A stretch of 64,000 bases of DNA from a bacterium. Lineage in GTDB: Bacteria; B130-G9. The stretch spans positions 1-64,000 of the forward strand of contig DATLAJ010000114.1 in assembly GCA_035527515.1 (NCBI GenBank). Direction: 5' to 3'. The position numbers were made by a program, and so were the translations under genes. The notes below the pieces were generated by a model. That model saw only the letters and a program-made list of their open reading frames with translations, did no database searches and was not told where the DNA came from. The first letter of the stretch is position 1, and every line of letters starts with the position of its first letter. Shown piece by piece: positions 26,038 through 34,248 of the stretch.

Positions 26038-26468
26038 AAGAGCTCTGCATTGACGCCAGCGTTGTAGTCAAGTTGGTTCTCAAGGGGGAGATGCATCGTG
26101 CTACAGCACGCCGGCTGTTGAGGGACTGCCTCGTCAACAATATCTCGCTTGTCGCGCCTCATTTGTATGAGTGCGAGGTTGATACAGTTATTCGTAGGCG
26201 AGCATACGAGGGGAGGCTTAGTCTTGCCGATGCAAAGAAGGCGCTCGCTGGATTGGACAGGGTGCCTGTTCAGGTTATGGCGCATCCTGACCTTCGTGGA
26301 TGTGCCCGGGAAATCGCGCTGCGCTTCAATCTGCGCTCTGTTTACGACGCAACGTATGCAGCACTTGCTAAACTACAGGGGTGCCAGTTCTGGACGGCGG
26401 ACAAGGCTTTCTACGACGCGGTCAAATCAGGATTGCCGTTCGTGAGATACTTGCCTGATTACCAATGA
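26034..26468 (+). CDS. VapC-like PIN-domain toxin
   Basis: PIN-domain ribonuclease. The metal-binding acids are all visible: Asp7 in CIDASVV, Glu46 or Glu48 in YECEVD, Asp105 in SVYDATYAAL and Asp123 in WTADKAF. 144 residues, normal for VapC, which typically cleaves tRNA or rRNA. Translationally coupled to the DUF104 antitoxin. All catalytic acids are present, so it is probably active. Confidence 0.9.
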   Translation: MKELCIDASVVVKLVLKGEMHRATARRLLRDCLVNNISLVAPHLYECEVDTVIRRRAYEGRLSLADAKKALAGLDRVPVQVMAHPDLRGCAREIALRFNLRSVYDATYAALAKLQGCQFWTADKAFYDAVKSGLPFVRYLPDYQ

Positions 26469-26507
26469 TGGACGTGAACTGCTGCGAGCACATCGTCAGC
26501 ACGCCGG

Positions 26508-26760
26508 ATGTGCTTCGGGGTAAAGGTGGGATTAGGACAACTAGAATCAGGATACCGTGGTTGCATCTTGGGTGTGGCGATCGGGGTCGCTTTTGGCGCA
26601 CCAGTTGAGTTTTTGCGCCTGCACGAGATAAGACAGCAGTTTGGCGAGCGCGGCGTTCAGAATTTCAACAGTTATCGAGGTTTTGCGGCTGGCTCTTACA
26701 CCGACTATGCACAGATGACGCTCGCTACTGCGCGGGTGCAGCATGGAATCTTAGATTGTA
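26508..26760 (+). pseudogene. Truncated ADP-ribosylglycohydrolase (DraG-like)
   Basis: The frame reads RGCILGVAIGVAFGAPVEF then LHEIRQQFGERGVQNF and YTDYAQMTLATARV, a close match in layout to the N-terminus of ADP-ribosylglycohydrolases (GxxxGDAxGxPxE, then TDDTQM). The rest of the roughly 300-residue fold is missing: homology ends near 26740 and the opposite-strand methyltransferase stop follows at 26785. The first metal-binding acid block (TDDTQM) also reads TDYAQM. It is therefore a remnant. An intact protein would remove ADP-ribose from proteins or DNA. End coordinate is approximate. Confidence 0.7.
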
Positions 26761-26784
26761 AGTCCAACCCGTCTCGGCTGGCGC

Positions 26785-27708
26785 TTAGCTACGCTTGCGG
26801 ACGTAGAAGATGATGCCGCTGCCCTCCTTGAGCTTCGGCGCAAGCCAGCGTAGTAACTTGCGGACGCCCAGCCGGTAGTAGATAACCTTGAGGAGACGGC
26901 AGATGGGGCACTTGCTGTCGGTTGATGGCGGGAAGACTTGCTCCCTGATGCGCCCGTAGTTGCCGCTCTCGCGCTTCAGCACCCAGAACCCATGCTTCTC
27001 GAGCATGAGCCGAAGCGTGCTGGGCGTGAAGAAGCACAGGTGTGCGGGCACAGCGTCGGGAGCGATTGCCCCAGGCCGCTTGCCGCTCGCTATGGCGTTC
27101 AGAACCTTCTCCCAGTGGAAGAGTTCGTAGGGAACCTGAACGACGAGAACGCCGTCATCCTTCAGTATGCGGCGGACGACGTTGAAGGCTGACTTGTGGT
27201 CATCGAGATGCTCGACGACGTCCAGCATCAGTATCACGTCGAAGAACATCTCTGGGAACTGCGCACGCGCGAGCGGGACGTTCTGGACCTCTAGCTCCAT
27301 CACTTGCTGCGCATAGCTCGCCGAGGTCTGCGAGAGCTCCACGCCGTAGGTCTCCCATCCGCGCTTTCGAAAGTAGTCGAGAAGGAGCCCATAGGCGCAG
27401 CCGACCTCAAGTATCCGGCCTCCCTTCTTGAACTGGCTGATAGCGCGGAGCCGCTCGTCGAATATCTCCATGAACGTCTCATGGTACTCGTGAAACGTCT
27501 TGAGGTAATCGGGATAGCCAACGGTTGCGTCCTTGTAGTATCTCTCGTCGTAGATTGCGGCAATGCCTTCCTTGGTGGGTCTCGGGCTTAGGTAAGTCAG
27601 GCCACAGACCCGACATCGTACGACGCCGTAAACCTCCTTCTGAACCGAGAGCAGCCGGGCGTCATCGGTGCCGCATAGCGGGCAGCGGACGTGTTCAACT
27701 TCCCGCAT
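26785..27708 (-). CDS. Class I SAM methyltransferase with N-terminal zinc ribbon
   Basis: The N-terminus has four cysteines (VRCPLCG then VRCRVCGLTYLSPRP), a zinc-ribbon layout common in sugar- and glycan-cluster methyltransferases. The SAM-binding motif ILEVGCAYGLLLDYF lies near residue 100, and MLDVVEHLDD marks the post-motif region. 307 residues from ATG 27708; that ATG overlaps the TGA of the GT39 gene (TGATG), and the 12-codon upstream extension would lie wholly within it. Third gene of the radical SAM-GT39-methyltransferase unit, so it likely modifies a glycan or lipid-linked sugar. Acceptor unknown. Confidence 0.88.
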   Translation of the reverse strand: MREVEHVRCPLCGTDDARLLSVQKEVYGVVRCRVCGLTYLSPRPTKEGIAAIYDERYYKDATVGYPDYLKTFHEYHETFMEIFDERLRAISQFKKGGRILEVGCAYGLLLDYFRKRGWETYGVELSQTSASYAQQVMELEVQNVPLARAQFPEMFFDVILMLDVVEHLDDHKSAFNVVRRILKDDGVLVVQVPYELFHWEKVLNAIASGKRPGAIAPDAVPAHLCFFTPSTLRLMLEKHGFWVLKRESGNYGRIREQVFPPSTDSKCPICRLLKVIYYRLGVRKLLRWLAPKLKEGSGIIFYVRKRS

Positions 27709-29150
27709 CAAGCTCTCGCGGTCCGCGCTCTTATCCTGTCCCACGCTCTCACCACGAAAAATGAAGCGAATGCAACCATGTAGGGTTCAATGGGCAGCCT
27801 GTACCGAGGCTCAGCGGTTGTCAACACATGCACCGAGACGAAGAGTAACACGACGGCGATGAGCACCCACTTCTGCCTGGAGAGTCTTGATGATCTCCTG
27901 AAAGACAGCACGAAACCGACTACGAAAAGCGGCAGAATCAGGCCGTAGGAAAGAAGCCTCGCAACAGTTACTAGCGCCGAGGTGCGCGTGCGGCCAAGCA
28001 CCCTGAAAAACTCGATGAAGCGCACCAAACAGAGTCGTGCGTAAAGCCCAGGGTTAGCGAGTATGAACTGCTTGGCGAGGTTGACGTATTTGGCATTGCG
28101 CTGGGCCTCATCCTCGTCCGGCGCAAACCGTGGGAACCGCACCGTCTCGGGACGGTTCACTGAAAACGGTGGCTTGCCGATGAGCCACTCGTAGGCGCGA
28201 GCCTCCTTCTCCTCGTTGTAGAATCGCTCATTGAAGCGATAGTTGTTCCGTTCCCAGAGATTCCAGCTCTTCGTTGGCATGATCACAACGCGTCCGAATA
28301 TATCATAGTTCCTGACGACCCAGGGCACGAGGCAGAGGCCGATTGCCACCAGCAAAACCAGCGTCTCCTTGAGCCTGAAATCGCCTCGCCGCGGCCAGAG
28401 AATCGCCACGATGCCGACCGGAAGCATCCCCGCCATAGTCGATTTGGTCAGAAATCCGAGCGTCCAGACCGCGCCTGCAAGCGCGGCAAGCCACAACTGG
28501 GGCCGTTCCCTGAAGCGAATGATCAAGTTGATGAATGCAGCGAAGAGGAACAGAAACAGCGTCTCGGTGAGCACCACGCCAGAAAAATAGATAAGCGCCG
28601 GATAGACCGCGAGAACCAACAGCGCAAGGAGAGCGGCTCTCTTTCCAAAGATGCCTCTTGCCACGTCGAACACGAGCCAGCAGGTTGCCACGCCCAGAAG
28701 CGCCATGATGAGACGATAGACGAGGAGGTTGCCGGGGCCAAGGAGGTAGTAGGAGAGGGCGAGAATAAGCGGGTTCAGTGGGGGGACGGTAACCTGCGGT
28801 ATCCCCGGACGGACTAGGCCCCAAAGCCCGCCGAGCTCGCGATACAGCTCGAACTTCTTCTTGACCCACTCCGGCTGACCGTCCGGCGGATATAGGAGGT
28901 CCGCGGATATCGAGAGGCCCCGTCCAGCGAGGAAGCTCCGCGCAAGCGAATCGTGCAGAAGCTGGTCCGGTCCGGGGATGAATTCGTTCGATGGCAGAGC
29001 TATGACGAACCCCACCCTCAGGACCAAGGCGAGAAGCAGCAGCAAGAATTGTCCACGAAGAACACGAAGGGCCACGAAGCGACGCCAACAGCGCACAGAC
29101 GAGCTCTTATCAATCAACTTTGAATCTGGAACCTTGAACCTGGAGCTCAT
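27708..29150 (-). CDS. GT39-like polytopic glycosyltransferase (ArnT/PMT type)
   Basis: GT-C fold membrane transferase using a polyprenyl-phosphate sugar donor on the outer face. An acidic residue in the first outer loop (EFIPGPDQLLHDSLARSF) is the usual catalytic site, followed by repeated hydrophobic segments (LVVYRLIMALLGVATCWLVF-type). About 480 residues and roughly ten membrane segments. The start ATG 29150 overlaps the radical SAM stop (ATGA). The first 40 residues are odd: DNA at about 29048-29082 is a CACGAAG-rich short repeat, translated FVALRVLRGQF, so the native start may lie just before LLLLLALVLRV. Confidence 0.85.
   Translation of the reverse strand: MSSRFKVPDSKLIDKSSSVRCWRRFVALRVLRGQFLLLLLALVLRVGFVIALPSNEFIPGPDQLLHDSLARSFLAGRGLSISADLLYPPDGQPEWVKKKFELYRELGGLWGLVRPGIPQVTVPPLNPLILALSYYLLGPGNLLVYRLIMALLGVATCWLVFDVARGIFGKRAALLALLVLAVYPALIYFSGVVLTETLFLFLFAAFINLIIRFRERPQLWLAALAGAVWTLGFLTKSTMAGMLPVGIVAILWPRRGDFRLKETLVLLVAIGLCLVPWVVRNYDIFGRVVIMPTKSWNLWERNNYRFNERFYNEEKEARAYEWLIGKPPFSVNRPETVRFPRFAPDEDEAQRNAKYVNLAKQFILANPGLYARLCLVRFIEFFRVLGRTRTSALVTVARLLSYGLILPLFVVGFVLSFRRSSRLSRQKWVLIAVVLLFVSVHVLTTAEPRYRLPIEPYMVAFASFFVVRAWDRIRARTARA
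29048..29082. repeat. CACGAAG-type short repeat inside GT39 gene 5' end
   Basis: Three near-copies of a 10-13-bp CCACGAAG/ACACGAAG unit. From general knowledge, similar strings are dispersed in genomes of many poorly cultured bacteria. Here it is in frame at the gene's start. Confidence 0.6.
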
Positions 29151-30190
29151 CTTATGAATGACAGTATCCGTTCTAGCAGCACTCGGCTGTCTCGCACAAG
29201 ATATGACGTATCCCGCCAGCACCCATAAATGCAGCCCCGGCACGGCCTGACAAGCTCGGCAACCTTTCGGCTGTATTCCTTGGAACCGAAGAACGTCAAA
29301 AAATCGTCGTCGAGCACGTTACAGAATGGCTCAATCTCATCGCACGGCGAGAGCGACCCGTCCGGAAAGACCACGAAGTAGAGCCATCCAGCGTCGCACG
29401 CGAAGCTATAGTCCCCCGTCTTTAACGCCTCTCTTGAAGCCTCGAGGAACTTCATTGAGGCGCCCACGCGCTTGCCTCGCCGCTTCATCTCGATCACCGC
29501 GTCGTACGCCTCATCGATGAGTGGGGCGTCATCCCGCCCGAAGGTCATCTCCTCGGCATAGCTGCGGATGAGGTTCTCCTGCTTGTCTGACGGGAGCAGA
29601 TGCACTGGCACAAGGCTCGAATACGCGCCAAGCCCATCGACAAACTCGACGATCTGAGGCAGCTCTTTGATATTCTGCCTCGAGACGACAGTGTTGACGA
29701 CGTTGACCGAGTTGGGCAGCCGCTTGACGACGTGCCTGATGGTGCTCACGGCGGAATCCCACAGGCCGTTGGAGCCACATATTTCGTCCTGCTTTGCAGC
29801 GTCGAGCGTGTCGAGTGAGACGGTAAAATGCTCTGCGCCAGCATCTATCACGGCATCGATCCGCGCAGGCGTTACGGTCTTGGCTCCCGTCGTCTGGACG
29901 CGAACCGCGATGCCCGCCTCAGTGAACGCCCTCGTAATCTGGGGCAACTCCTCGCGCACGAAGGGCTCGCCACCGGTGAAGACGACGTTCGGCACACCGA
30001 TTCTGCGCAAGCGGCTTGCGATCTTGGCGACGCTCTCGACCGGCGGCTCCTCGGCCACGTTGCCGTATTTCCATATTGAGCACATCTTGCACTTGAAGAG
30101 GCACCGGCGTGTTATGTAGTAGTGCACGTAGAACGGCTTGTGCAGCAGTTTTGACTTGAGAACGTCAGAGAATATCTTGAGTTTTCGCAT
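29147..30190 (-). CDS. Radical SAM protein with C-terminal cysteine (SPASM-like) region
   Basis: CxxxCxxC iron-sulfur motif at Cys30, Cys34 and Cys37 (RRCLFKCKMCSIW), and GGEPF for SAM binding near residue 74. The C-terminal part has further cysteines (SPCDEIEPFC, then CRGCIYGCW) able to bind extra clusters as in SPASM domains. 347 residues. The substrate is unknown: relatives modify peptides, sugars or lipids. It is the first gene of a coupled unit with GT39 and a methyltransferase, which argues for envelope lipid or glycan modification. Confidence 0.88.
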   Translation of the reverse strand: MRKLKIFSDVLKSKLLHKPFYVHYYITRRCLFKCKMCSIWKYGNVAEEPPVESVAKIASRLRRIGVPNVVFTGGEPFVREELPQITRAFTEAGIAVRVQTTGAKTVTPARIDAVIDAGAEHFTVSLDTLDAAKQDEICGSNGLWDSAVSTIRHVVKRLPNSVNVVNTVVSRQNIKELPQIVEFVDGLGAYSSLVPVHLLPSDKQENLIRSYAEEMTFGRDDAPLIDEAYDAVIEMKRRGKRVGASMKFLEASREALKTGDYSFACDAGWLYFVVFPDGSLSPCDEIEPFCNVLDDDFLTFFGSKEYSRKVAELVRPCRGCIYGCWRDTSYLVRDSRVLLERILSFIR

Positions 30191-30280
30191 GTCCCGGCTC
30201 TATGGCTTTCGACTAAAATCAGTTAGCAGCCTTAATCTATAGCCCCGGCTGGGCATGGTCAATGGGGATGAGAGAGAGAG

Positions 30281-30389
30281 GCCACATCATCGCCCGGCGC
30301 AAGCGGTGGCGATGCAGCCGGCTACCATTTTGATTAACCCCCATCTTCAGATGGGGGATGTGCGGCACACAAAGACCTCGCCTCTATCC
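30281..30389 (+). repeat. Two-hairpin repeat, copy a
   Basis: Contains CATCGCC...GGCGATG and CCCCCATCTTCAGATGGGGG hairpins and ends GTGCGGCACAC plus a short tail. Copy b at 30716 is similar throughout, with the first loop changed. Confidence 0.8.
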
Positions 30390-30450
30390 CATTCAGATGA
30401 GGATTCCGGGAAGGAAGGAGAGGGAGGGGGGCGCCTCGGCCTCCTCAGAT

Positions 30451-30470
30451 CACCCGACTGAAGTCGGGTG
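30451..30470. repeat. Palindromic hairpin
   Basis: CACCCGACTGAAGTCGGGTG folds on itself; not followed by a T-run. A REP-like intergenic palindrome. Confidence 0.65.
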
Positions 30471-30493
30471 CTAATACAATGAGAGCCATCTGT

Positions 30494-30517
30494 ATCACCG
30501 CGTTAAAACGCAGTGAT
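30494..30517. repeat. Palindromic hairpin
   Basis: ATCACCGCGTT and AACGCAGTGAT arms with one mismatch; REP-like. Confidence 0.6.
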
Positions 30518-30624
30518 TAGGCCAGCGGGAGGTGTGGGGCGGGCTTTCTAGCCTGCCTTTCCTTCGCGGAGGTCACGCTGGCTAGCTCATCCACCCGGAG
30601 TAAGCGGCATGTGAGGGCTACCTC

Positions 30625-30730
30625 ATCGCCCGGCGCAACCGACACTTGAGGCCACATCGCCCGGCGCAACCGACACGCGCGAGCACATCATCGCCCGGCG
30701 CAACCGACACTTGAGGCCACATCGCCCGGC
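30625..30730 (+). repeat. 31/34-bp tandem array
   Basis: ATCGCCCGGCGCAACCGACA plus C starts at 30625, 30656 and 30690, with a partial fourth at 30721 that runs into copy b of the two-hairpin repeat. Spacers are 10-13 bp and nearly identical, so this is decayed or slipped repeat sequence and not a CRISPR array. Confidence 0.75.
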
Positions 30731-30820
30731 TTCAGCCGAGGCGATGCAGACGGTTACCATTTTCATTAACCCCCATCTTCAGATGGGGGATGTGCGGCAC
30801 ACCGAGACCTCCCCTCTATC
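30716..30820 (+). repeat. Two-hairpin repeat, copy b
   Basis: As copy a, with a stronger first hairpin (CATCGCCCGGCTTCAGCCGA then GGCGATG). Confidence 0.8.
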
Positions 30821-30838
30821 CTCTTCAATGGACCTCGA

Positions 30839-31075
30839 TCATACAGGCACCCCCTCGCGCCGCAGGTTCAAGAGGATTGGGCTATTCAGCGATGAATAAT
30901 TGTCCTCAGAAACAGGATAGACCGACATCAAGACGTTGTGCTCAAGATTCAGATCGGCAACAATATCTATCATCCTGTCGATCTCATCGAGCGGGCTAAC
31001 CTCGCCTCTTGAAACAACTGCCAAGTCGATGTCGGAGACCCCGGTCGCATCGCGCCCACGCGGCTGCTGCCACAT
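30839..31075 (-). pseudogene. Broken MNT-type nucleotidyltransferase
   Basis: Reads DATGVSDIDLAVV then DEIDRMIDIVADL, the catalytic strand of small nucleotidyltransferases (GSxxRG...SDIDL). The GS part (FLCGSS) is in another frame just upstream, so a frameshift splits the motif, and the N-terminus runs into repeat sequence. Family members act as MNT antitoxins beside HEPN toxins; no HEPN gene is present. Confidence 0.6.
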
Positions 31076-31440
31076 AAGAATGGACGGGCGGAGACAGGCC
31101 CCGCAAGCCACCCAGTGACGCGGCCACGAATGAACATCAACGGACGCGCTGCAACCCCCGCAAGGGGGTACGACGGGTAGCCGTGCGTGCAACGCAACGG
31201 AAACGGAGAGGAGGGATTGGGTCCTCGGTCTCCTCGCACCGTCAGGCTGCGCCTGCGGCTACCAGTGGTATGCTCTTGCGGGCAAATGTTATTCGCCGTT
31301 ATTTAGGGGCTGCCTGAACACGCCCAGCGGAGATGTCATTCTCGCGTGCGATCGCGACTTGCGTTTCTGCCTCATCGGTGGCAACAATGCCAGAGTATAG
31401 ATTGATTTGGAGATGAGCACTTCTGCGGGAGGGTGTTTCG

Positions 31441-32469
31441 GTGAAGAAGTCATTTTTTATGCTGCTGATCTTGCTGCTGTGTATTGCGTCGGTCGTGGTG
31501 GGGATAATGCTCTTGCGAAAGGAGAGCGCTCGTCCCCGGATGAGCGCGCTAGACCGTCTGGCAAGCACATTTGAGAGGAGATTTGCCAAGTTTGAGCCCA
31601 GAAGAGGGCCGAGCGTGGGCCTTGTCCGCATCTTTGGCGCGATAACGTTCACGGAGTCTCAGGGCATGTTCGAGGCCTACCCACGAGGCGCGCTGCGGAC
31701 TATCCGTGCGATTAGACAGCTCAGGGAAAACCCCAGCGTGAAGGCGATCGTAATCGAGATCAATAGCCCCGGCGGGACGGTGGGAAGCGTTCAAGAGATA
31801 TGCCACGAGATAAAGATGGCTCAGAAGGCGGGCAAGAAGGTGATCGCTTCCGTCGCCGACATGGCTTTCTCGGGCGGCTACTACATCGCGTCGGCCTGCG
31901 ACAAGATCGTGGCCAACCCTGGCTCGTTGACGGGCAGCATCGGCGTGATCATCGTCGGGGCGGACTTGCAGAAGCTGTTCGACATCATCGGTATCAAGTT
32001 CAACGTGCTCAAGAGCGGAGAGCATAAGGACATACTTGCCTACTGGCGAGACATGACTGACGAGGAGCGTAATCTGCTCCAGACGCTTGTCATGGACTGC
32101 TACCAGCAGTTCGTAACCGCTGTCTCGGAGGGCCGAAACATCCCGATAGAGAAGCTGCTGCCGCTTGCTGACGGGCGCATCTTCTCGGGCACGCAGGCGC
32201 TTGACAATCAGCTTATCGACAGCCTCGGCACGCTCGATGACGCGATCAACCTCGCCGCCGAGCTCGCTGAGATCAAGGGCAAGCCAAGTATCATTAGGCC
32301 CACGATCGAGCCATTTGAGCGGTTCTTCAAGTTTATCGACGCCAAGTTCGGAAAGACCCCATCGCTCAAGGACATGGTGATGGGCGAGTGCGACTCTCCG
32401 ATACAGTATCGGGCCAACATCGGCTCTGCCCAGGCGGCATTTGCCTATCCGACTAATAGCCAACAGTAG
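31441..32469 (+). CDS. sppA: Signal peptide peptidase, S49 family (SppA short form)
   Basis: Membrane-anchored Ser/Lys protease that degrades cleaved signal peptides. One N-terminal membrane segment (FFMLLILLLCIASVVVGIML), then the S49 core: IEINSPGGTVG, nucleophile Ser144 in MAFSGGYYIAS, and general-base candidate Lys196 in SGEHKDI. The 52-residue gap fits the Bacillus-type Ser/Lys dyad. 342 residues, the single-domain form. GTG start with GGGAGGG ahead. It is followed by a YIP1-family gene after 10 bp. Confidence 0.92.
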   Translation: MKKSFFMLLILLLCIASVVVGIMLLRKESARPRMSALDRLASTFERRFAKFEPRRGPSVGLVRIFGAITFTESQGMFEAYPRGALRTIRAIRQLRENPSVKAIVIEINSPGGTVGSVQEICHEIKMAQKAGKKVIASVADMAFSGGYYIASACDKIVANPGSLTGSIGVIIVGADLQKLFDIIGIKFNVLKSGEHKDILAYWRDMTDEERNLLQTLVMDCYQQFVTAVSEGRNIPIEKLLPLADGRIFSGTQALDNQLIDSLGTLDDAINLAAELAEIKGKPSIIRPTIEPFERFFKFIDAKFGKTPSLKDMVMGECDSPIQYRANIGSAQAAFAYPTNSQQ

Positions 32470-32479
32470 GAGGTATGCG

Positions 32480-33127
32480 ATGCAAAGTGAATTCGCGCTG
32501 CCCTACGATAATATGAGTCCGCTGGAGAAGCCTGAGGGGGCGCTTACGATACTCTACAACCAGCTGGTCTCGCCCAAGAAAGCCGTTCAAGCGCTCTCCG
32601 AGAGAAGGCCCTACTGGCTTGCGTTCTTCGTCATAGTTCTCTCCGTGTTGAGCAGAATGACAGCTGGACTTCTCTCGCCATCCAGTCCCCTTGTATTCGG
32701 CGCTGGCTCGCTGTTTGCGCTGCTCTGCATAGCACAGTTTTTCATTACAGTCATCTTCGCGATCGCAGCCGCGAGCATCTATCATTTCGCCGCTACAAAC
32801 GAGTTCAAACTCGGCGACGTCAGGGTGCTCTTCTTGCTGATCGCGGTCTGCTTTCTGCCGGGCATATTCTTCGCCCCGATTACACTTCTGGTTTATGGAC
32901 TCCCGTCGGCCGCTGCGACCGCGGTCTGGACATTGTGTGCCATTGGGCTGTGGGTGTGGAGCTTTGTCTTGCAGATAATTGCCGTCAAAAATTATTATGA
33001 GATTTCTGGCGGAAGGTCGTTCTTTGCCGTTATCTTGCCATTCATCCTGGTGGGAGCTCTGGGAGCCGCGGTATTCGTTCTGATGTTCGCCTATTTAGTC
33101 GGGACAATTAGAGGGCTTGTAGGGTAG
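32480..33127 (+). CDS. YIP1-family membrane protein
   Basis: Integral membrane protein with about five hydrophobic segments (PYWLAFFVIVLSVLSRM, LLCIAQFFITVIFAIAAASI, LFLLIAVCFLPGIFFAPITL and two more), matching the Yip1 fold. Function in bacteria is unclear; members often lie beside membrane protease or transport genes. The start ATG 32480 has an ideal AGGAGGT; the upstream frame from 32441 overlaps sppA and is unlikely. 215 residues. Confidence 0.8.
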   Translation: MQSEFALPYDNMSPLEKPEGALTILYNQLVSPKKAVQALSERRPYWLAFFVIVLSVLSRMTAGLLSPSSPLVFGAGSLFALLCIAQFFITVIFAIAAASIYHFAATNEFKLGDVRVLFLLIAVCFLPGIFFAPITLLVYGLPSAAATAVWTLCAIGLWVWSFVLQIIAVKNYYEISGGRSFFAVILPFILVGALGAAVFVLMFAYLVGTIRGLVG

Positions 33128-33144
33128 CGGGGTCCCGACGCGCG

Positions 33145-33636
33145 TTGCCCAGTAAAGTCCCTGCGCTCTTCTCAGACAGGCACAGGTGGCTCAAGATCGG
33201 CCTGCCCGGCGCCTTGCTGCTCGCGATGTGCATCTATTCTGCCACCGCCGGCCCAAAGCGCATGCCGAGATTCGCGGACTACCTGAGGGACCCTTCTCGG
33301 TTCGACGGGACAAGCCTCCTAGTTCAGTTCACCCAGATCAAGCGCTACGACGGCCCCAACAGATTCACCGTGCAGGACATCTGGGGCAACAGGATCGAGG
33401 TTGCTGGAACCATACCGCCCGGGCAGAGCGGCTGTTTCATCTCGTTCGAGGCCCTTTTCAAAAAGCCCGGCTACCTGGTTCTGGGCAAGAAATGGCACAT
33501 CTATAGCTCGGACACCTTGAAGCTCATCGTCTCCGCAGTCGCCCTCGTCGGCGTGGCCCTGTTCTTCCTACGCCGTTTCAGGTTCAATCCGCGCCGGCTT
33601 CGTTTCGAGGAGAGGCGGCAATGCCAGACCTCTTGA
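33145..33636 (+). CDS. Uncharacterised membrane protein with OB-like middle part
   Basis: An N-terminal membrane segment (WLKIGLPGALLLAMCIYSA) and one near the C-terminus (LIVSAVALVGVALFFL) flank about 85 beta-rich residues (FTVQDIWGNRIEVAG, GYLVLGKKWHIYS) of the kind seen in small OB-fold envelope proteins. TTG start with a weak ribosome site. Its end overlaps the next gene by 16 bp, so they are coupled. No family recognised. Confidence 0.7.
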   Translation: MPSKVPALFSDRHRWLKIGLPGALLLAMCIYSATAGPKRMPRFADYLRDPSRFDGTSLLVQFTQIKRYDGPNRFTVQDIWGNRIEVAGTIPPGQSGCFISFEALFKKPGYLVLGKKWHIYSSDTLKLIVSAVALVGVALFFLRRFRFNPRRLRFEERRQCQTS

Positions 33637-34082
33637 CCCATGCCCTTGTGGGCTACTTCACGACGCGGCCGAGTCGCTACCGCGAGCTGTTTTTCGTCGG
33701 GCTCATCCTGCCAGACCTGCTCGGCCGGCTGCCTATGGTTTTCTACAAGAAGTCCTATTGGTTCATCAGTCCAGGACACACCCCCATGGGTGTTGTGCTC
33801 GGCGCATATCTGATAACCTTTCTCTTTGAGCCGCCAATCAGAACCACGGTTTTCAGGAACCTCCTAGTCGGCGCCTCGGTCCACATTTTCCTGGACATGC
33901 TTCAGCGGCATCTCACCTCTGCCTACTTCTGGTTTTTCCCGTTTACGTGGAAGACGTTCGAGATTCCTCTTTTTTGGCCTGACAAATCGATATATGCTAT
34001 CCCCTTCGTTCTGGCGGCCATCGGTGTGGTTTACCTGGTGCGGCGGAAGCTCGCGAAGTCGCGCGCCTCAAAGAGCGGGTAG
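33621..34082 (+). CDS. YdjM-like (metal-dependent hydrolase-type) inner-membrane protein
   Basis: MPDLLTHALVGY at the N-terminus, SPGHTPMGVVLGAYL in the middle and HIFLDMLQRH resemble the YdjM/LexA-binding membrane family, which is annotated as metal-dependent hydrolase on weak grounds. Four hydrophobic segments in 153 residues. ATG with GAGGAGAGG upstream. Biochemical role unknown. Confidence 0.72.
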   Translation: MPDLLTHALVGYFTTRPSRYRELFFVGLILPDLLGRLPMVFYKKSYWFISPGHTPMGVVLGAYLITFLFEPPIRTTVFRNLLVGASVHIFLDMLQRHLTSAYFWFFPFTWKTFEIPLFWPDKSIYAIPFVLAAIGVVYLVRRKLAKSRASKSG

Positions 34083-34248
34083 GTAGAATTGGGCGGCGAT
34101 ACTGCGGTCTTGTCAAAAGATGAGCGCCGGCTTGAAATGCGTTCCCTATTGGGAGAATATGAGTCGCGATAGGTAGGCCATGATCGCGACGGCACCTGTC
34201 ACAACTTGTTCGTGCTGGGGATGCTATGAGCTTTAGGAGGAGATGAGA

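Larger units (their letters stand above)
30191..31440. other. Repeat-rich intergenic stretch
   Basis: 1.25 kb with no intact gene. It holds two copies of a two-hairpin element, a 31-bp tandem array, several single hairpins (30451-30470; 30494-30517; the CCCCCGCAAGGGGG hairpin near 31155) and a broken nucleotidyltransferase. The last 100 bp must carry the sppA promoter, not resolved by eye. Confidence 0.8.

Noticed and set aside
30625-30730. Regularly spaced repeats that might be a CRISPR array
   Set aside because: Only three full copies; the spacers are 10-13 bp and nearly identical, and the unit is part of a dispersed hairpin family. No cas genes are nearby.
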